Part shown: positions 1 through 6,488 of the stretch, piece after piece
Position numbering within the stretch: the stretch's first letter is position 1
Layout: each line of letters starts with the position of its first letter
From: Gemmatimonadota bacterium
GTDB lineage: Bacteria; Gemmatimonadota; Gemmatimonadetes; Gemmatimonadales; GWC2-71-9
DNA length: 9,235 nucleotides
NCBI GenBank assembly: GCA_029859185.1
Contig: JAOUDR010000078.1
Span: 1 to 9,235 of the forward strand
Direction: 5' to 3'
Made by a program: the position numbers and the translations under genes
The notes under the pieces: generated by a model
The model's database searches: none
Seen by the model: only the letters and a program-made list of their open reading frames with translations
What the model was told of the DNA's origin: nothing

Positions 1-849
1 CGTCGCCTCGATCGCCATGGGACTGTCGATGTAGACCGGCAGCACGGGAATGGCGTTCTGTTCTTCCAGCTGGCGGAGATGCCAGAGGATTTCCTGCGTG
101 CGGCCGACCGCGAACGCGGGGATGATGAGTGCGCCGCCCCGCTTGGCGGCGTCCCGCACCACGCGCGCCAGCCCCTCCACGGGATCCGGCGGGTGGGCGC
201 GGTTGCCGTAGGTCGACTCGACGAGCAGGACATCGGCCTCGTCGATGAGCGTCGGGTCCGGGAGCACGGGACGGTCCCACCGCCCAAGGTCGCCCGAAAA
301 GACGAGCCGGTGCGGGGCACGTCCCACGTCAAGGCTGATGATGGCGGAGCCGAGGATGTGTCCCGCGGGGTGGAAGGTCGCGCGCACGTCCTCGGTGACA
401 TCGAACGTCGTGCCATACGGTCGCGGCCGGAGCAGCTCGAGCGCCGCATGGGCATCCTCCATCGTGCACAGCGGTAAGGCCGGCTTGTGGCGCGAGAACC
501 CCCGGAAGTTCGCGTACTCCGCTTGCTCTTCCTGGAGGTGGGCCGAGTCCGGGAGCAGGAGGCGGAGCAGGTCGGCCGTGGCCGGTGTGCAATAGATGGG
601 GCCCTGAAAGCCATGGCGCGCCAGCACGGGCAGATACCCGCTGTGGTCGATGTGCGCGTGGCTCAGGACGACCGCTTCGAACTCCCCGGCGGCGATTGGC
701 GGCGGCGCCCAGTTGCGCTCGCGCAGCTGTTTGAGACCTTGGAACAGGCCACAGTCGAGCAGCACCTGACTGCGCCCCGTATCCACGAGATGCTTCGAGC
801 CGGTCACGGTGCCGGCGGCGCCGAGGAAACGGACCGTTGGAGTGGGCAT
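1..849 (-). CDS. MBL-fold/beta-CASP ribonuclease-like metallo-hydrolase (3' part outside window)
   Basis: Seen: 283 codons read from ATG at 849 down to the window edge, with no stop. The metallo-beta-lactamase core shows HAHIDHSG (residues 64-71, zinc-binding motif 2), HPAGH (160-164, motif 3) and FSGDLG (184-189, motif 4). These are followed by beta-CASP features: ESTYGNR (211-217), PAFAVGRTQE (244-253) and a VYIDSPMA segment near residue 272. Known: this order is typical of bacterial RNA-processing exonuclease/endonuclease homologues related to CPSF73, cytoplasmic zinc enzymes acting on RNA, usually about 450-470 residues. The missing part should hold the rest of beta-CASP and the RMMBL domain. 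The start is chosen because the protein-like sequence begins here (MPTPTVRFLGAAGTVTGS) and an AT-rich -10-like element lies directly upstream. No Shine-Dalgarno is seen. The gene is divergent from the M50 peptidase. Family is sure; the natural RNA substrate cannot be told. Confidence 0.93.
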   Translation of the reverse strand, partial: MPTPTVRFLGAAGTVTGSKHLVDTGRSQVLLDCGLFQGLKQLRERNWAPPPIAAGEFEAVVLSHAHIDHSGYLPVLARHGFQGPIYCTPATADLLRLLLPDSAHLQEEQAEYANFRGFSRHKPALPLCTMEDAHAALELLRPRPYGTTFDVTEDVRATFHPAGHILGSAIISLDVGRAPHRLVFSGDLGRWDRPVLPDPTLIDEADVLLVESTYGNRAHPPDPVEGLARVVRDAAKRGGALIIPAFAVGRTQEILWHLRQLEEQNAIPVLPVYIDSPMAIEAT

Positions 850-853
850 GGGG

Positions 854-865
854 TGATAATACAAC
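854..865. promoter_or_regulatory. AT-rich candidate -10 element, possibly bidirectional, between divergent genes
   Basis: In a 77-base GC-rich gap, TGATAATACAAC is the only AT-rich island. On the minus strand it reads TATTAT (861 to 856), one mismatch from the sigma-70 -10 consensus and six bases before the ATG of the beta-CASP gene. On the plus strand it reads GATAAT (855-860), also one mismatch, which would give the M50 gene a leader of about 60 bases. No convincing -35 hexamer is seen at the expected distance on either strand. Function is inferred. Confidence 0.4.
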
Positions 866-926
866 GGGGGGACATGTTCATGATGCCGCTCTCCCCCGAG
901 CGGAGCCGGTAGAGGGGGGCACAAGG

Positions 927-1643
927 ATGCGCGGTGCGTGGCAACTCGGGCGGGTGGCGGGAATCGTCGTGCAGGTGCATTGGACATTCGCGCTGCTCAT
1001 CGGGTGGGTCGTGATGATCCACCTGCGAGACGGTGGCAGCGTGGCGGACGCCCTGCGCGGCGTCGCGCTCACGCTGGCCGTGTTTCTGTGTGTCGTGCTA
1101 CACGAGTTCGGGCATGCCCTCACCGCGCGCCGGTTCGGGATCGGGACCCGCGACATCACCCTCCTCCCGATTGGCGGCGTGGCGCGCCTGGACCGGATGC
1201 CGCGTGACCCGCGGCAGGAACTGCTCGTGGCGGGAGCCGGGCCGGCGGTCAATGTCGTGTTGGCGCTGGCGCTTGGCGCGGTGCTCGTGCTCACGGGCCG
1301 CTACGCGTCGATGATGGATGCGGCGCACGTCGGCGCGGGGTTCCTCGGTCAGCTTCTCTTGATCAACGTCGTGCTCGTGGTGTTCAACCTGCTCCCGGCG
1401 TTTCCCATGGACGGCGGCCGGGTGCTGCGCGCGCTCCTTGCGCTGCGCTGGCCATACGTACGGGCTACCCGCTGGGCGGCGACCGCCGGTCAGGTGATCG
1501 CGGTCGCCCTCGGCTTCTCGGGGGTGATGCTCCCGAGCCCAATCCTGGTTCTCATCGCCCTGTTCGTGTTCTCCGGTGCCCGGGCCGAGGCGCGCATGGT
1601 GGAATCGAGCGCGGCCGCAGTCCTACGAGATCCTGGTGAGTGA
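927..1643 (+). CDS. M50 family (site-2 protease type) membrane metallopeptidase, short form without CBS domains
   Basis: Predicted intramembrane zinc protease of 238 residues. Seen: HEFGH at residues 59-63 (zinc ligands His59 and His63, catalytic Glu60) inside a hydrophobic helix, a DITLLPIGGVARL segment after it, GAGPAVNV around 103-110, and the third-ligand motif NLLPAFPMDGGR at 154-165 (Asp162). Hydrophobic stretches near 10-33, 43-65, 98-122, 133-160 and 190-216 fit a multi-pass membrane protein. Known: S2P-type M50 enzymes cleave membrane-spanning substrates such as anti-sigma factors; many close relatives carry a C-terminal CBS pair and are about 370 residues. This one stops right after the membrane core, so no CBS domain is present. 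Start at ATG 927 is preferred because AGAGGGGGGC lies seven bases upstream; the frame is open further back to 837, but that would run into the divergent gene. The kinase follows about 125 bases downstream on the same strand. The substrate is unknown. Confidence 0.92.
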   Translation: MRGAWQLGRVAGIVVQVHWTFALLIGWVVMIHLRDGGSVADALRGVALTLAVFLCVVLHEFGHALTARRFGIGTRDITLLPIGGVARLDRMPRDPRQELLVAGAGPAVNVVLALALGAVLVLTGRYASMMDAAHVGAGFLGQLLLINVVLVVFNLLPAFPMDGGRVLRALLALRWPYVRATRWAATAGQVIAVALGFSGVMLPSPILVLIALFVFSGARAEARMVESSAAAVLRDPGE

Positions 1644-1770
1644 GAACGCGGGGAGCCTGCATCCCGTCTGAGCGGCACCCCCTTCCGACATCGACCGGCC
1701 GCGGTTCGGCGGAATCTTCCCTCGCGCGGTTCTCGTAGGGATCTTGGATTCGTCGCGACTGCGGGGCGTT

Positions 1771-3555
1771 ATGAGCGGGATATCGGCGTCAGCCGAGTTT
1801 CTTGCGCTGCAGGAAGCCGTCGCCGGACACTATTCCCTCGAGCGCGAGCTGGGTCGCGGGGGCATGGGCGTGGTCTTCCTCGCGCGCGACGTCGCCTTGG
1901 ACCGCCTGGTCGCCATCAAGCTGCTGCCTCCCGATCTCGCTGGCATTCCCGAGGTACGCACGCGGTTTCTCAGGGAAGCGCGCACCGCCGCCGGACTCGC
2001 TCATCCGAACATCGTGCCGATCCACAGCGTCGAGGAAGTCCACGGTCTCGTCTTCTTCGTGATGGGATATGTGGACGGCGAGACGCTGGGCACGCGGGTG
2101 CGACGGGAGGGAGCGCTGCCGTCCCGTGACGTGATGCGGGTGACGCAGGAGATCGCCTGGGCCCTCGGGCACGCGCACGCACGCGGTATCGTGCATCGCG
2201 ATGTGAAGCCCGATAACGTGCTGCTCGAACGGGATACCGGACGGGCCCTGGTGGTGGATTTCGGGATCGCTCGGAGCGTGGCCGCGGACACTCCAGCCGG
2301 CGGCCTGCGCACCGGCACCCCGCAGTACATGAGCCCGGAGCAGATCACGGGCGGGGTGGTGGATGCGCGGAGCGACCTCTACTCCCTTGGCGTCACCGCG
2401 TTCTTCGCGGCCACGGGGCGTCTGCCGTTCGAGTCGCACTCGAACGAGGGGTTCATCACCAAACACCTGTCCGAGACGCCACCGCCGCTCGCGCGTCTCG
2501 CGCCGGCACTCCCGACGCGATTCGCAGGCGCCGTCGATCGGTGCCTCGCCAAGGACCCCGACGCGCGCTGCGCCTCGGCCGAGGAGTTCGGGCTCGAGGT
2601 CGAGGCCGCGCGCGGCGCGCTGGTGCGGGTGCCGGCGTCGTTGCAGCGGTTTGCCCGCGAGGCCCACGCGGTGGGATCCGAGGCCGGCGGGTACCTGGTC
2701 GGCATCGGTGGCGTGATCCTCGGCTTCGAGGCCTTCCAGTTGATCGAGGGAGATTTCCTGGGAATCACCCGGGCCATCGAGATCCTGATGGTCACGGTCT
2801 TCACAGGCCTGTCTGCCACCCGTGTCGGCCGGCTGGTGGCCATGACGCGGCAACTGCTCCGCGAGGGGTATGACCACCGGGCGCTCGCCGCGGCGCTGAC
2901 GCTCGAGGACCGCGCGCTCGAGGCGGTCGAGGAGCCAACGCGGCCGGACTGGCGCGCGATCTGGCCCACGGTCGGCGTCGGCGTCGTGGCCACCGGCCTG
3001 GGCCTCGCGGGCATGGCGACGGATGGAGACCTGTTGGTGACGCTCGGGTTGGCGACCACGATTGCCGCGCCGCTGATCACGGTGCGCCGCCTGTGGGAGA
3101 AGCTCGGTGGCGGCAAGCTGTTCAGCCGACTGCTGCGCGGCCGACTGGGGCGGTGGATGTTTCGTGTCGGTGGCGTCGGTCTGCGTGCACAGCCGGCGCT
3201 GCCGGCGGCGGGTGAGCGCACGGAGCTGGCGCTCGGGCGGGCGGTGGAGGATCTCTTCCGCGGCCTGCCGGACGAGCAGCGGGCGCGCCTGGGCGACGTG
3301 CCGACCCTCGTTGACCGGCTCGAGGCCGACGCTCTAGCCCTCCGCGCGCACGCGAACACCCCACAGGGTGGCGCGCGACTCGCCACGGCGGTCGCGGCAA
3401 TCGAGACCCTCCGGCTCGATCTGCTCAAGCTCCATGCCGGCACGGGCTCCATGGACGAGCTGACGCGGGACCTCGATGCCGCGCGCGCCTTGGGTGCGCA
3501 GGTGGACGCGCAGATCAACGCGCAACGTGACGCCAACGGCTTGGACAAGCGTTAG
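1771..3555 (+). CDS. Membrane-embedded Hanks-type serine/threonine protein kinase
   Basis: Protein of 594 residues from ATG 1771. Seen in the kinase domain (about 18-280): P-loop GRGGMG (28-33), VAIK with Lys50, HRDVKPDN (142-149, catalytic Asp144), DFG (163-165), a TGTPQYMSPEQ activation/P+1 segment (181-191) and DARSDLYSLG (199-208). All essential residues are present, so an active RD-type kinase is expected. Two hydrophobic hairpins follow, roughly 305-325 with 333-350 and 398-415 with 420-437, each separated by charged, likely cytoplasmic segments. The last 130 or so residues are helical and charged, with coiled-coil character near 555-585. Unlike PknB-type kinases there is no extracellular sensor such as PASTA; both ends are predicted cytoplasmic. 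A TTG at 1744 (nine residues longer, TAGGGA just upstream) is an alternative start; ATG 1771 has GGGG at a suitable distance. It could be co-transcribed with the upstream M50 gene. Substrates are unknown. Confidence 0.93.
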   Translation: MSGISASAEFLALQEAVAGHYSLERELGRGGMGVVFLARDVALDRLVAIKLLPPDLAGIPEVRTRFLREARTAAGLAHPNIVPIHSVEEVHGLVFFVMGYVDGETLGTRVRREGALPSRDVMRVTQEIAWALGHAHARGIVHRDVKPDNVLLERDTGRALVVDFGIARSVAADTPAGGLRTGTPQYMSPEQITGGVVDARSDLYSLGVTAFFAATGRLPFESHSNEGFITKHLSETPPPLARLAPALPTRFAGAVDRCLAKDPDARCASAEEFGLEVEAARGALVRVPASLQRFAREAHAVGSEAGGYLVGIGGVILGFEAFQLIEGDFLGITRAIEILMVTVFTGLSATRVGRLVAMTRQLLREGYDHRALAAALTLEDRALEAVEEPTRPDWRAIWPTVGVGVVATGLGLAGMATDGDLLVTLGLATTIAAPLITVRRLWEKLGGGKLFSRLLRGRLGRWMFRVGGVGLRAQPALPAAGERTELALGRAVEDLFRGLPDEQRARLGDVPTLVDRLEADALALRAHANTPQGGARLATAVAAIETLRLDLLKLHAGTGSMDELTRDLDAARALGAQVDAQINAQRDANGLDKR

Positions 3556-3640
3556 CACCGCCGCCGGATGGTTGGGTATCGTCCTTGCCCTCGCGCAGCA
3601 GGCCGAGTTCCAGCACGCGGACCGAAGGAACATCCAGAGG

Positions 3641-4180
3641 TCATTCCCGCGCCAGGGGGAGATACTCCCTTGGGAGCGGTGCGTCCGGCCGCTCGCGGTC
3701 GTAGATCCAACCCATCACCCACCAGCGCGTACCGTCGTGGTAGAGCTGGATGCTGTTGATCCCACGCGAGCGCGGCGTGCCACCCGGACGATCACTCGCC
3801 GCGTAGGTGCTCCACACGTGCGCGATCATCCCGAACCGCTCGACGACCCGGTGGATCTCCGACTCGTAGAACGGCTCGGCGCGCACGCCGCCCGAGCGGT
3901 CGTAGAACCCGGCGAGCGACATCGTCTCGAGTCGGGTACCGCCTGCACCGTCGGAAACCGGGACGCCAATGAGCGCATCGGGGTGGTGGAGATACTCGTC
4001 ACGCGTGCGGTCGGGCGTGGCGCCGGCCGGTCCCGAGACGACCTCGTAGTAGGCACGGAGGAGACCGTCGAGGGTCTGGACGTCTTCCTGCCAGTGGGCG
4101 GGAACCTGAGCGGCGAGCGGCGCGCGCGCGAGCGGCAGAAGGGGCAGAAGGGGCAGAAGGGCAGCACGGACGCTCAGCAT
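3641..4180 (-). CDS. Secreted NTF2-like protein
   Basis: Protein of 179 residues. Seen: an N-terminal signal peptide with an (LLP)3 hydrophobic core at 8-16 and a likely cleavage region near APLAAQ (20-25). A mature domain of about 150 residues follows, starting with a helix (QEDVQTLDGLLRAYYEVVSG). Further on, ERFGMIAHVWSTY and RGINSIQLYHDGTRWWVMGW form the paired beta strands typical of SnoaL/DUF4440-like NTF2 folds. Known: such folds bind small ligands or act as enzymes or scaffolds; no function follows from the fold alone. Start at 4180 is chosen because GGAG lies five bases upstream and a signal peptide begins there; the frame is open further upstream without protein-like sequence. It lies 80 bases after the DinB-like gene on the same strand, possibly last in the cluster or with its own promoter, and converges on the kinase gene with an 85-base gap. 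Fold call is moderate, secretion is good. Confidence 0.8.
   Translation of the reverse strand: MLSVRAALLPLLPLLPLARAPLAAQVPAHWQEDVQTLDGLLRAYYEVVSGPAGATPDRTRDEYLHHPDALIGVPVSDGAGGTRLETMSLAGFYDRSGGVRAEPFYESEIHRVVERFGMIAHVWSTYAASDRPGGTPRSRGINSIQLYHDGTRWWVMGWIYDRERPDAPLPREYLPLARE
4134..4160 (-). repeat. Three perfect 9-base tandem repeats in a signal-peptide core
   Basis: GGCAGAAGG on the plus strand is repeated three times without change, followed by a partial copy. On the coding (minus) strand it encodes Leu-Leu-Pro three times, residues 8-16 of the NTF2-like protein. The unit is a multiple of three, so slippage would lengthen or shorten the hydrophobic core without breaking the frame. Confidence 0.9.
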
Positions 4181-4260
4181 GATCGCTCCAGAAGGCGGTA
4201 GCCCAACCTGTTGGCTGTGACGGGGTCGTGATAGAGGGTTGGCGCGTGACGGAAGCCTGA

Positions 4261-4794
4261 CTACTCCTTTCCCCAGTACCAATCCTGCCACAGCAGCCGG
4301 ATGGAGACTTCCGTTGGCAGCTTGTGGCCGTGCTGTCGCAGCGCCGCCGCGATCTGGCCGCGGTGATGGGATTCGTGGGAGATGAGGTAGCTCATCCACC
4401 GTACGGGCGAGCGCCGGAATGACTTGATCTTCGCTTCTCCCGTGAGCACTCGCGCGAGAAACCGCTCTACCGCCTGGCCAGATGCCGTGAACGCGGCCCG
4501 CAGCTGAGCCGCCGTGGGCTCGGCGCCCTTGGTGAATGGCGTGACATCGCGGACGGCGGCGGGCGCGAAATGCCGAAGCCACGCAAACCGCACGTTGTGC
4601 TGATGGGCGAAGACCTGGCCGAGCGTCCGCGCGCGCGGCCCCGCCGGCGCGATGCGCAGGCCGGCCGCGGGGATCGCGGCGAGGAATTCGATGCTGATCC
4701 GGCTGTGCAGTCGCCAGGTCGCAAGCAGTTGGCCGTCAAACAGTCCAACGCCACCACGCGCGGGCGCGGCGGCGCGCCTTCCCTTCAGACCCAT
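4261..4794 (-). CDS. DinB-like four-helix metal-binding protein
   Basis: Protein of 177 residues, the usual size for DinB/YfiT-like proteins. Seen: FAHQHNVR (63-69) in the second helix and SHESHHRGQI (139-148) in the third, giving the expected His triad: one of His64/His66 plus the HxxxH pair His140 and His144. Known: DinB-superfamily proteins are helical bundles binding a divalent metal; members include thiol transferases acting with bacillithiol or mycothiol and many of unknown role. Nothing here identifies the substrate. The first 20 residues are rich in Arg/Ala/Gly and look like a poorly conserved extension. The start is supported by GGGAGG at 4804-4799, four bases before the ATG. This Shine-Dalgarno begins immediately after the stop codon of the upstream dehydrogenase gene (10-base gap), so the two are probably translationally coupled. 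Confidence 0.88.
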   Translation of the reverse strand: MGLKGRRAAAPARGGVGLFDGQLLATWRLHSRISIEFLAAIPAAGLRIAPAGPRARTLGQVFAHQHNVRFAWLRHFAPAAVRDVTPFTKGAEPTAAQLRAAFTASGQAVERFLARVLTGEAKIKSFRRSPVRWMSYLISHESHHRGQIAAALRQHGHKLPTEVSIRLLWQDWYWGKE

Positions 4795-4804
4795 GGTGCC
4801 TCCC

Positions 4805-5926
4805 TCACCGGGGGCGCGCGTGCCAGAGCCGTAGCACCTCGGCCTCTCGCTCCGGCGCGATGCCGGCGCGCAGCTCCTGCTGCCGCTCCTCGGATTGCGC
4901 GTGGTAGTAGTCGAGCGTGTCGCGGGCCGTGACGGCGAGCGGTCGGAACGTCAGTCCGAGTGCCACCTCGCGCGAGATGTCGAAGCGGCCGAATCCTTCG
5001 CGGCCGTCGCGCGCCGGCATCCACACCGGCATCTCCCGATATGGACGCACGTCGTTGGCAAGCAGGAAGTCGGTGTCTACCCAGGTGAACCGTGCGTCGG
5101 CGGTCGTGACGGCCTTGATCCCGTGCAACAGTCCGGCAAACGACCAGGGCGTCTGTGGGCCCAGCGCATTGTAGGTGCCGGTGGCCCGCTGTTCCGCCAG
5201 ACGGATCATCCACTCCGAGAGATCGCGCGCGTCGATGATCTGGACGTAGTCACTGCCGTCGCCCGGCGCCAACACTTCGCCGCCACGTTCGATCCGGACC
5301 GGCCAGTACGTGAATCGGTCAGTGAGGTCGCCCGGTCCGACGATGAGTGATGGGCGTACGATGAGTGCGCGACCCGGAAAGAGCTCTCGCGTCTTTTGTT
5401 CGGAGAGCGCCTTTGCGAGCCCGTAGGGCAGACGGGCGCCCGGTGCCACGCTCGTGTTCTCGAAGGAGAACACGTCGGCGTCCACGGTCATCGGTACCCG
5501 ACTGGTGTCGTAGTAGACGGAGCGCGTGGAGACGAAGAGGTAGAGGTCGACGGTGTCCTGCAGCAGCTTGGCCGACCGCTCCACGCGCGTGGGGTCGGAC
5601 GCCGAGTTGTCGATGACGACGTCCCACCGGCGTCCCTCGAGAGCCGACAGGTCGCCGTCCCGGTCGCCGACGAGTTTCTCGACGTCCGGGAACAGGTGGG
5701 GGTTGGTTCGGCCCCGGTTGAACAGCGTCACCGTGTGTCCCCGACCGAGTGCGTACTGCACCTGATAGGGGCCGATGAAGCCGGTACCGCCGAGGATCAG
5801 AATCCGGAGACTGGCACCGCTCCGCGGTGCCGGACGGGGGGGAGGAGAGGGAAGCAGGCCCAGCGCAAGCGCGGTACCACTCGCGGCGGCGACTTCGAGG
5901 AAGGTGCGACGATCGGTGGAAGGCAT
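4805..5926 (-). CDS. Tat-exported NAD(P)-dependent epimerase/dehydratase (extended SDR)
   Basis: Protein of 373 residues. Seen: DRRTFLE at 5-11 followed by a hydrophobic stretch (12-25) and a Pro-rich linker, a twin-arginine signal. The Rossmann domain starts near 40 with GGTGFIG (46-52), NRGRTN (70-75, which may favour NADP), VIDNSASDP (104-112), FVSTRSVYYD (131-140) and the catalytic YGLAK pair Tyr168/Lys172. RPSLIVGPGDLTDR (191-204) is typical of extended SDRs. Known: the Tat route exports folded, cofactor-loaded proteins, which fits a periplasmic nucleotide-binding dehydrogenase. No clear AxA cleavage site is seen after the signal, so it may stay membrane-anchored. The substrate (sugar or sugar-nucleotide-like) is not identifiable. 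The start at ATG 5926 gives the signal directly; the open frame continues upstream into the DUF1801 gene, without protein-like sequence. It lies 5 bases after the DUF1801 stop with no strong Shine-Dalgarno, so translation may depend on the upstream gene. Confidence 0.9.
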   Translation of the reverse strand: MPSTDRRTFLEVAAASGTALALGLLPSPPPRPAPRSGASLRILILGGTGFIGPYQVQYALGRGHTVTLFNRGRTNPHLFPDVEKLVGDRDGDLSALEGRRWDVVIDNSASDPTRVERSAKLLQDTVDLYLFVSTRSVYYDTSRVPMTVDADVFSFENTSVAPGARLPYGLAKALSEQKTRELFPGRALIVRPSLIVGPGDLTDRFTYWPVRIERGGEVLAPGDGSDYVQIIDARDLSEWMIRLAEQRATGTYNALGPQTPWSFAGLLHGIKAVTTADARFTWVDTDFLLANDVRPYREMPVWMPARDGREGFGRFDISREVALGLTFRPLAVTARDTLDYYHAQSEERQQELRAGIAPEREAEVLRLWHARPR

Positions 5927-5931
5927 GACAG

Positions 5932-6348
5932 CTAACCGTAGGTTTCCTTGAGGTGATGCACGGACTCGCGGATCAAGTCCTCGAGCACCACGAGATCTAC
6001 ATCCTCGAGGTGCTTGATGTAGAGGCAGGACGACCCGGTCGAGTGTTTGCCGAGTTTCTCCATGAGCTGTGGATAGCGCTTGAACCCAGTCATGACGTAG
6101 ACCGTGAGCGCCTGTTTCCGTGGCGAAAAGCCCGTAATGGGCCAATCACCTTCCCTGCCGCTCGCGTAGCGGTAGCGGTAGCTCCCGAATCCTACGATGC
6201 TCGTTCCCCACATGGCGGGGTCCGTGCGGGTGACCCGCTTCATGATCCGGAGTACCGCCAGGCAGTCGGCCCGCCGCCGCTCGTCCGTGATGGTCTTGAG
6301 AAAACGGTTCACGCTTGCCGTGGTGCGCGCGGTCTTCACAGCAGTCAT
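5932..6348 (-). CDS. DUF1801 (YdhG-like) domain protein
   Basis: Protein of 138 residues, a single domain of normal length. Seen: RRADCLAVLRIMKRVT (25-40), MWGTSIVGFGSYRYRYASGR (46-65), WPITGFSPRKQALTVYVM (69-86) and LGKHSTGSSCLYIKHLEDVD (99-118), which are the conserved blocks of DUF1801 in order. Known: small cytoplasmic alpha/beta proteins common in soil bacteria; biochemical role is not established. Start at ATG 6348 is preferred, with GGGGGT three bases upstream; a TTG at 6366 in the same frame would add six residues. It is the first gene of a minus-strand cluster, 5 bases ahead of the Tat dehydrogenase, and its upstream region contains an interrupted inverted repeat. It is divergent from the hydroxyproline operon. 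Family call is sure; role unknown. Confidence 0.9.
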   Translation of the reverse strand: MTAVKTARTTASVNRFLKTITDERRRADCLAVLRIMKRVTRTDPAMWGTSIVGFGSYRYRYASGREGDWPITGFSPRKQALTVYVMTGFKRYPQLMEKLGKHSTGSSCLYIKHLEDVDLVVLEDLIRESVHHLKETYG

Positions 6349-6375
6349 GTGACCCCCATCCCGCAAGGTTGATGG

Positions 6376-6411
6376 TAGTCGGCCGCCGGGTGGGCGGCGA
6401 CCGTCCGACTA
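6376..6411. promoter_or_regulatory. Interrupted inverted repeat in the divergent gap
   Basis: TAGTCGG (6376-6382) pairs perfectly with CCGACTA (6405-6411), and immediately inside it CCGCC (6383-6387) pairs with GGCGG (6393-6397) around a 5-base loop. Seven unpaired bases (cgaccgt) interrupt the right arm. It sits 28-63 bases before the DUF1801 ATG and 77 bases before the reductase ATG. It could be an RNA hairpin in the DUF1801 leader or an operator for the divergent pair; neither is proven. Confidence 0.4.
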
Positions 6412-6450
6412 ACATGTGGACGTGGCCCGACGCGAGCCAGGGGCCCCCGC

Positions 6451-6478
6451 TTGCCGGACACCCGAGGGCCTGTAGGAT
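6451..6478 (+). promoter_or_regulatory. Candidate sigma-70-like promoter for the hydroxyproline operon
   Basis: TTGCCG (6451-6456) and TAGGAT (6473-6478) are separated by 16 bases; each matches the housekeeping consensus at four of six positions. A start site about seven bases after the -10 would fall near 6485, only a few bases before the ATG at 6489, giving a nearly leaderless message. In GC-rich DNA this match can arise by chance. Confidence 0.3.
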
Positions 6479-6488
6479 AGTGGGGCCC

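Noticed and set aside
1789..2877. Long open frame on the minus strand opposite the kinase gene (362 codons).
   Set aside because: Antisense shadow of high-GC coding DNA; the plus strand has every kinase motif, while this frame is rich in Arg/His/Gly and has no recognisable domain.
2379..3548. Second long minus-strand open frame opposite the kinase tail (389 codons).
   Set aside because: Composition dominated by Ser/Arg/Ala/Pro, typical of a GC shadow; no motif seen.
3476..4201. Plus-strand open frame of 241 codons covering the 3' end of the kinase and the NTF2-like gene.
   Set aside because: Antisense to a protein with a clear signal peptide and NTF2-like strands; its own sequence is Arg/Val/Glu-rich without motifs.
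4200..4216. Small dyad AGCCcAAC-CT-GTTGGCT between the DinB-like and NTF2-like genes.
   Set aside because: Two-base loop and a bulge make a stable hairpin unlikely; short dyads of this size are common by chance.
4181..4582. N-terminal extension of the NTF2-like frame up to 4582.
   Set aside because: The extension overlaps the DinB-like gene, lacks protein-like character, and a signal peptide with GGAG upstream starts at 4180.
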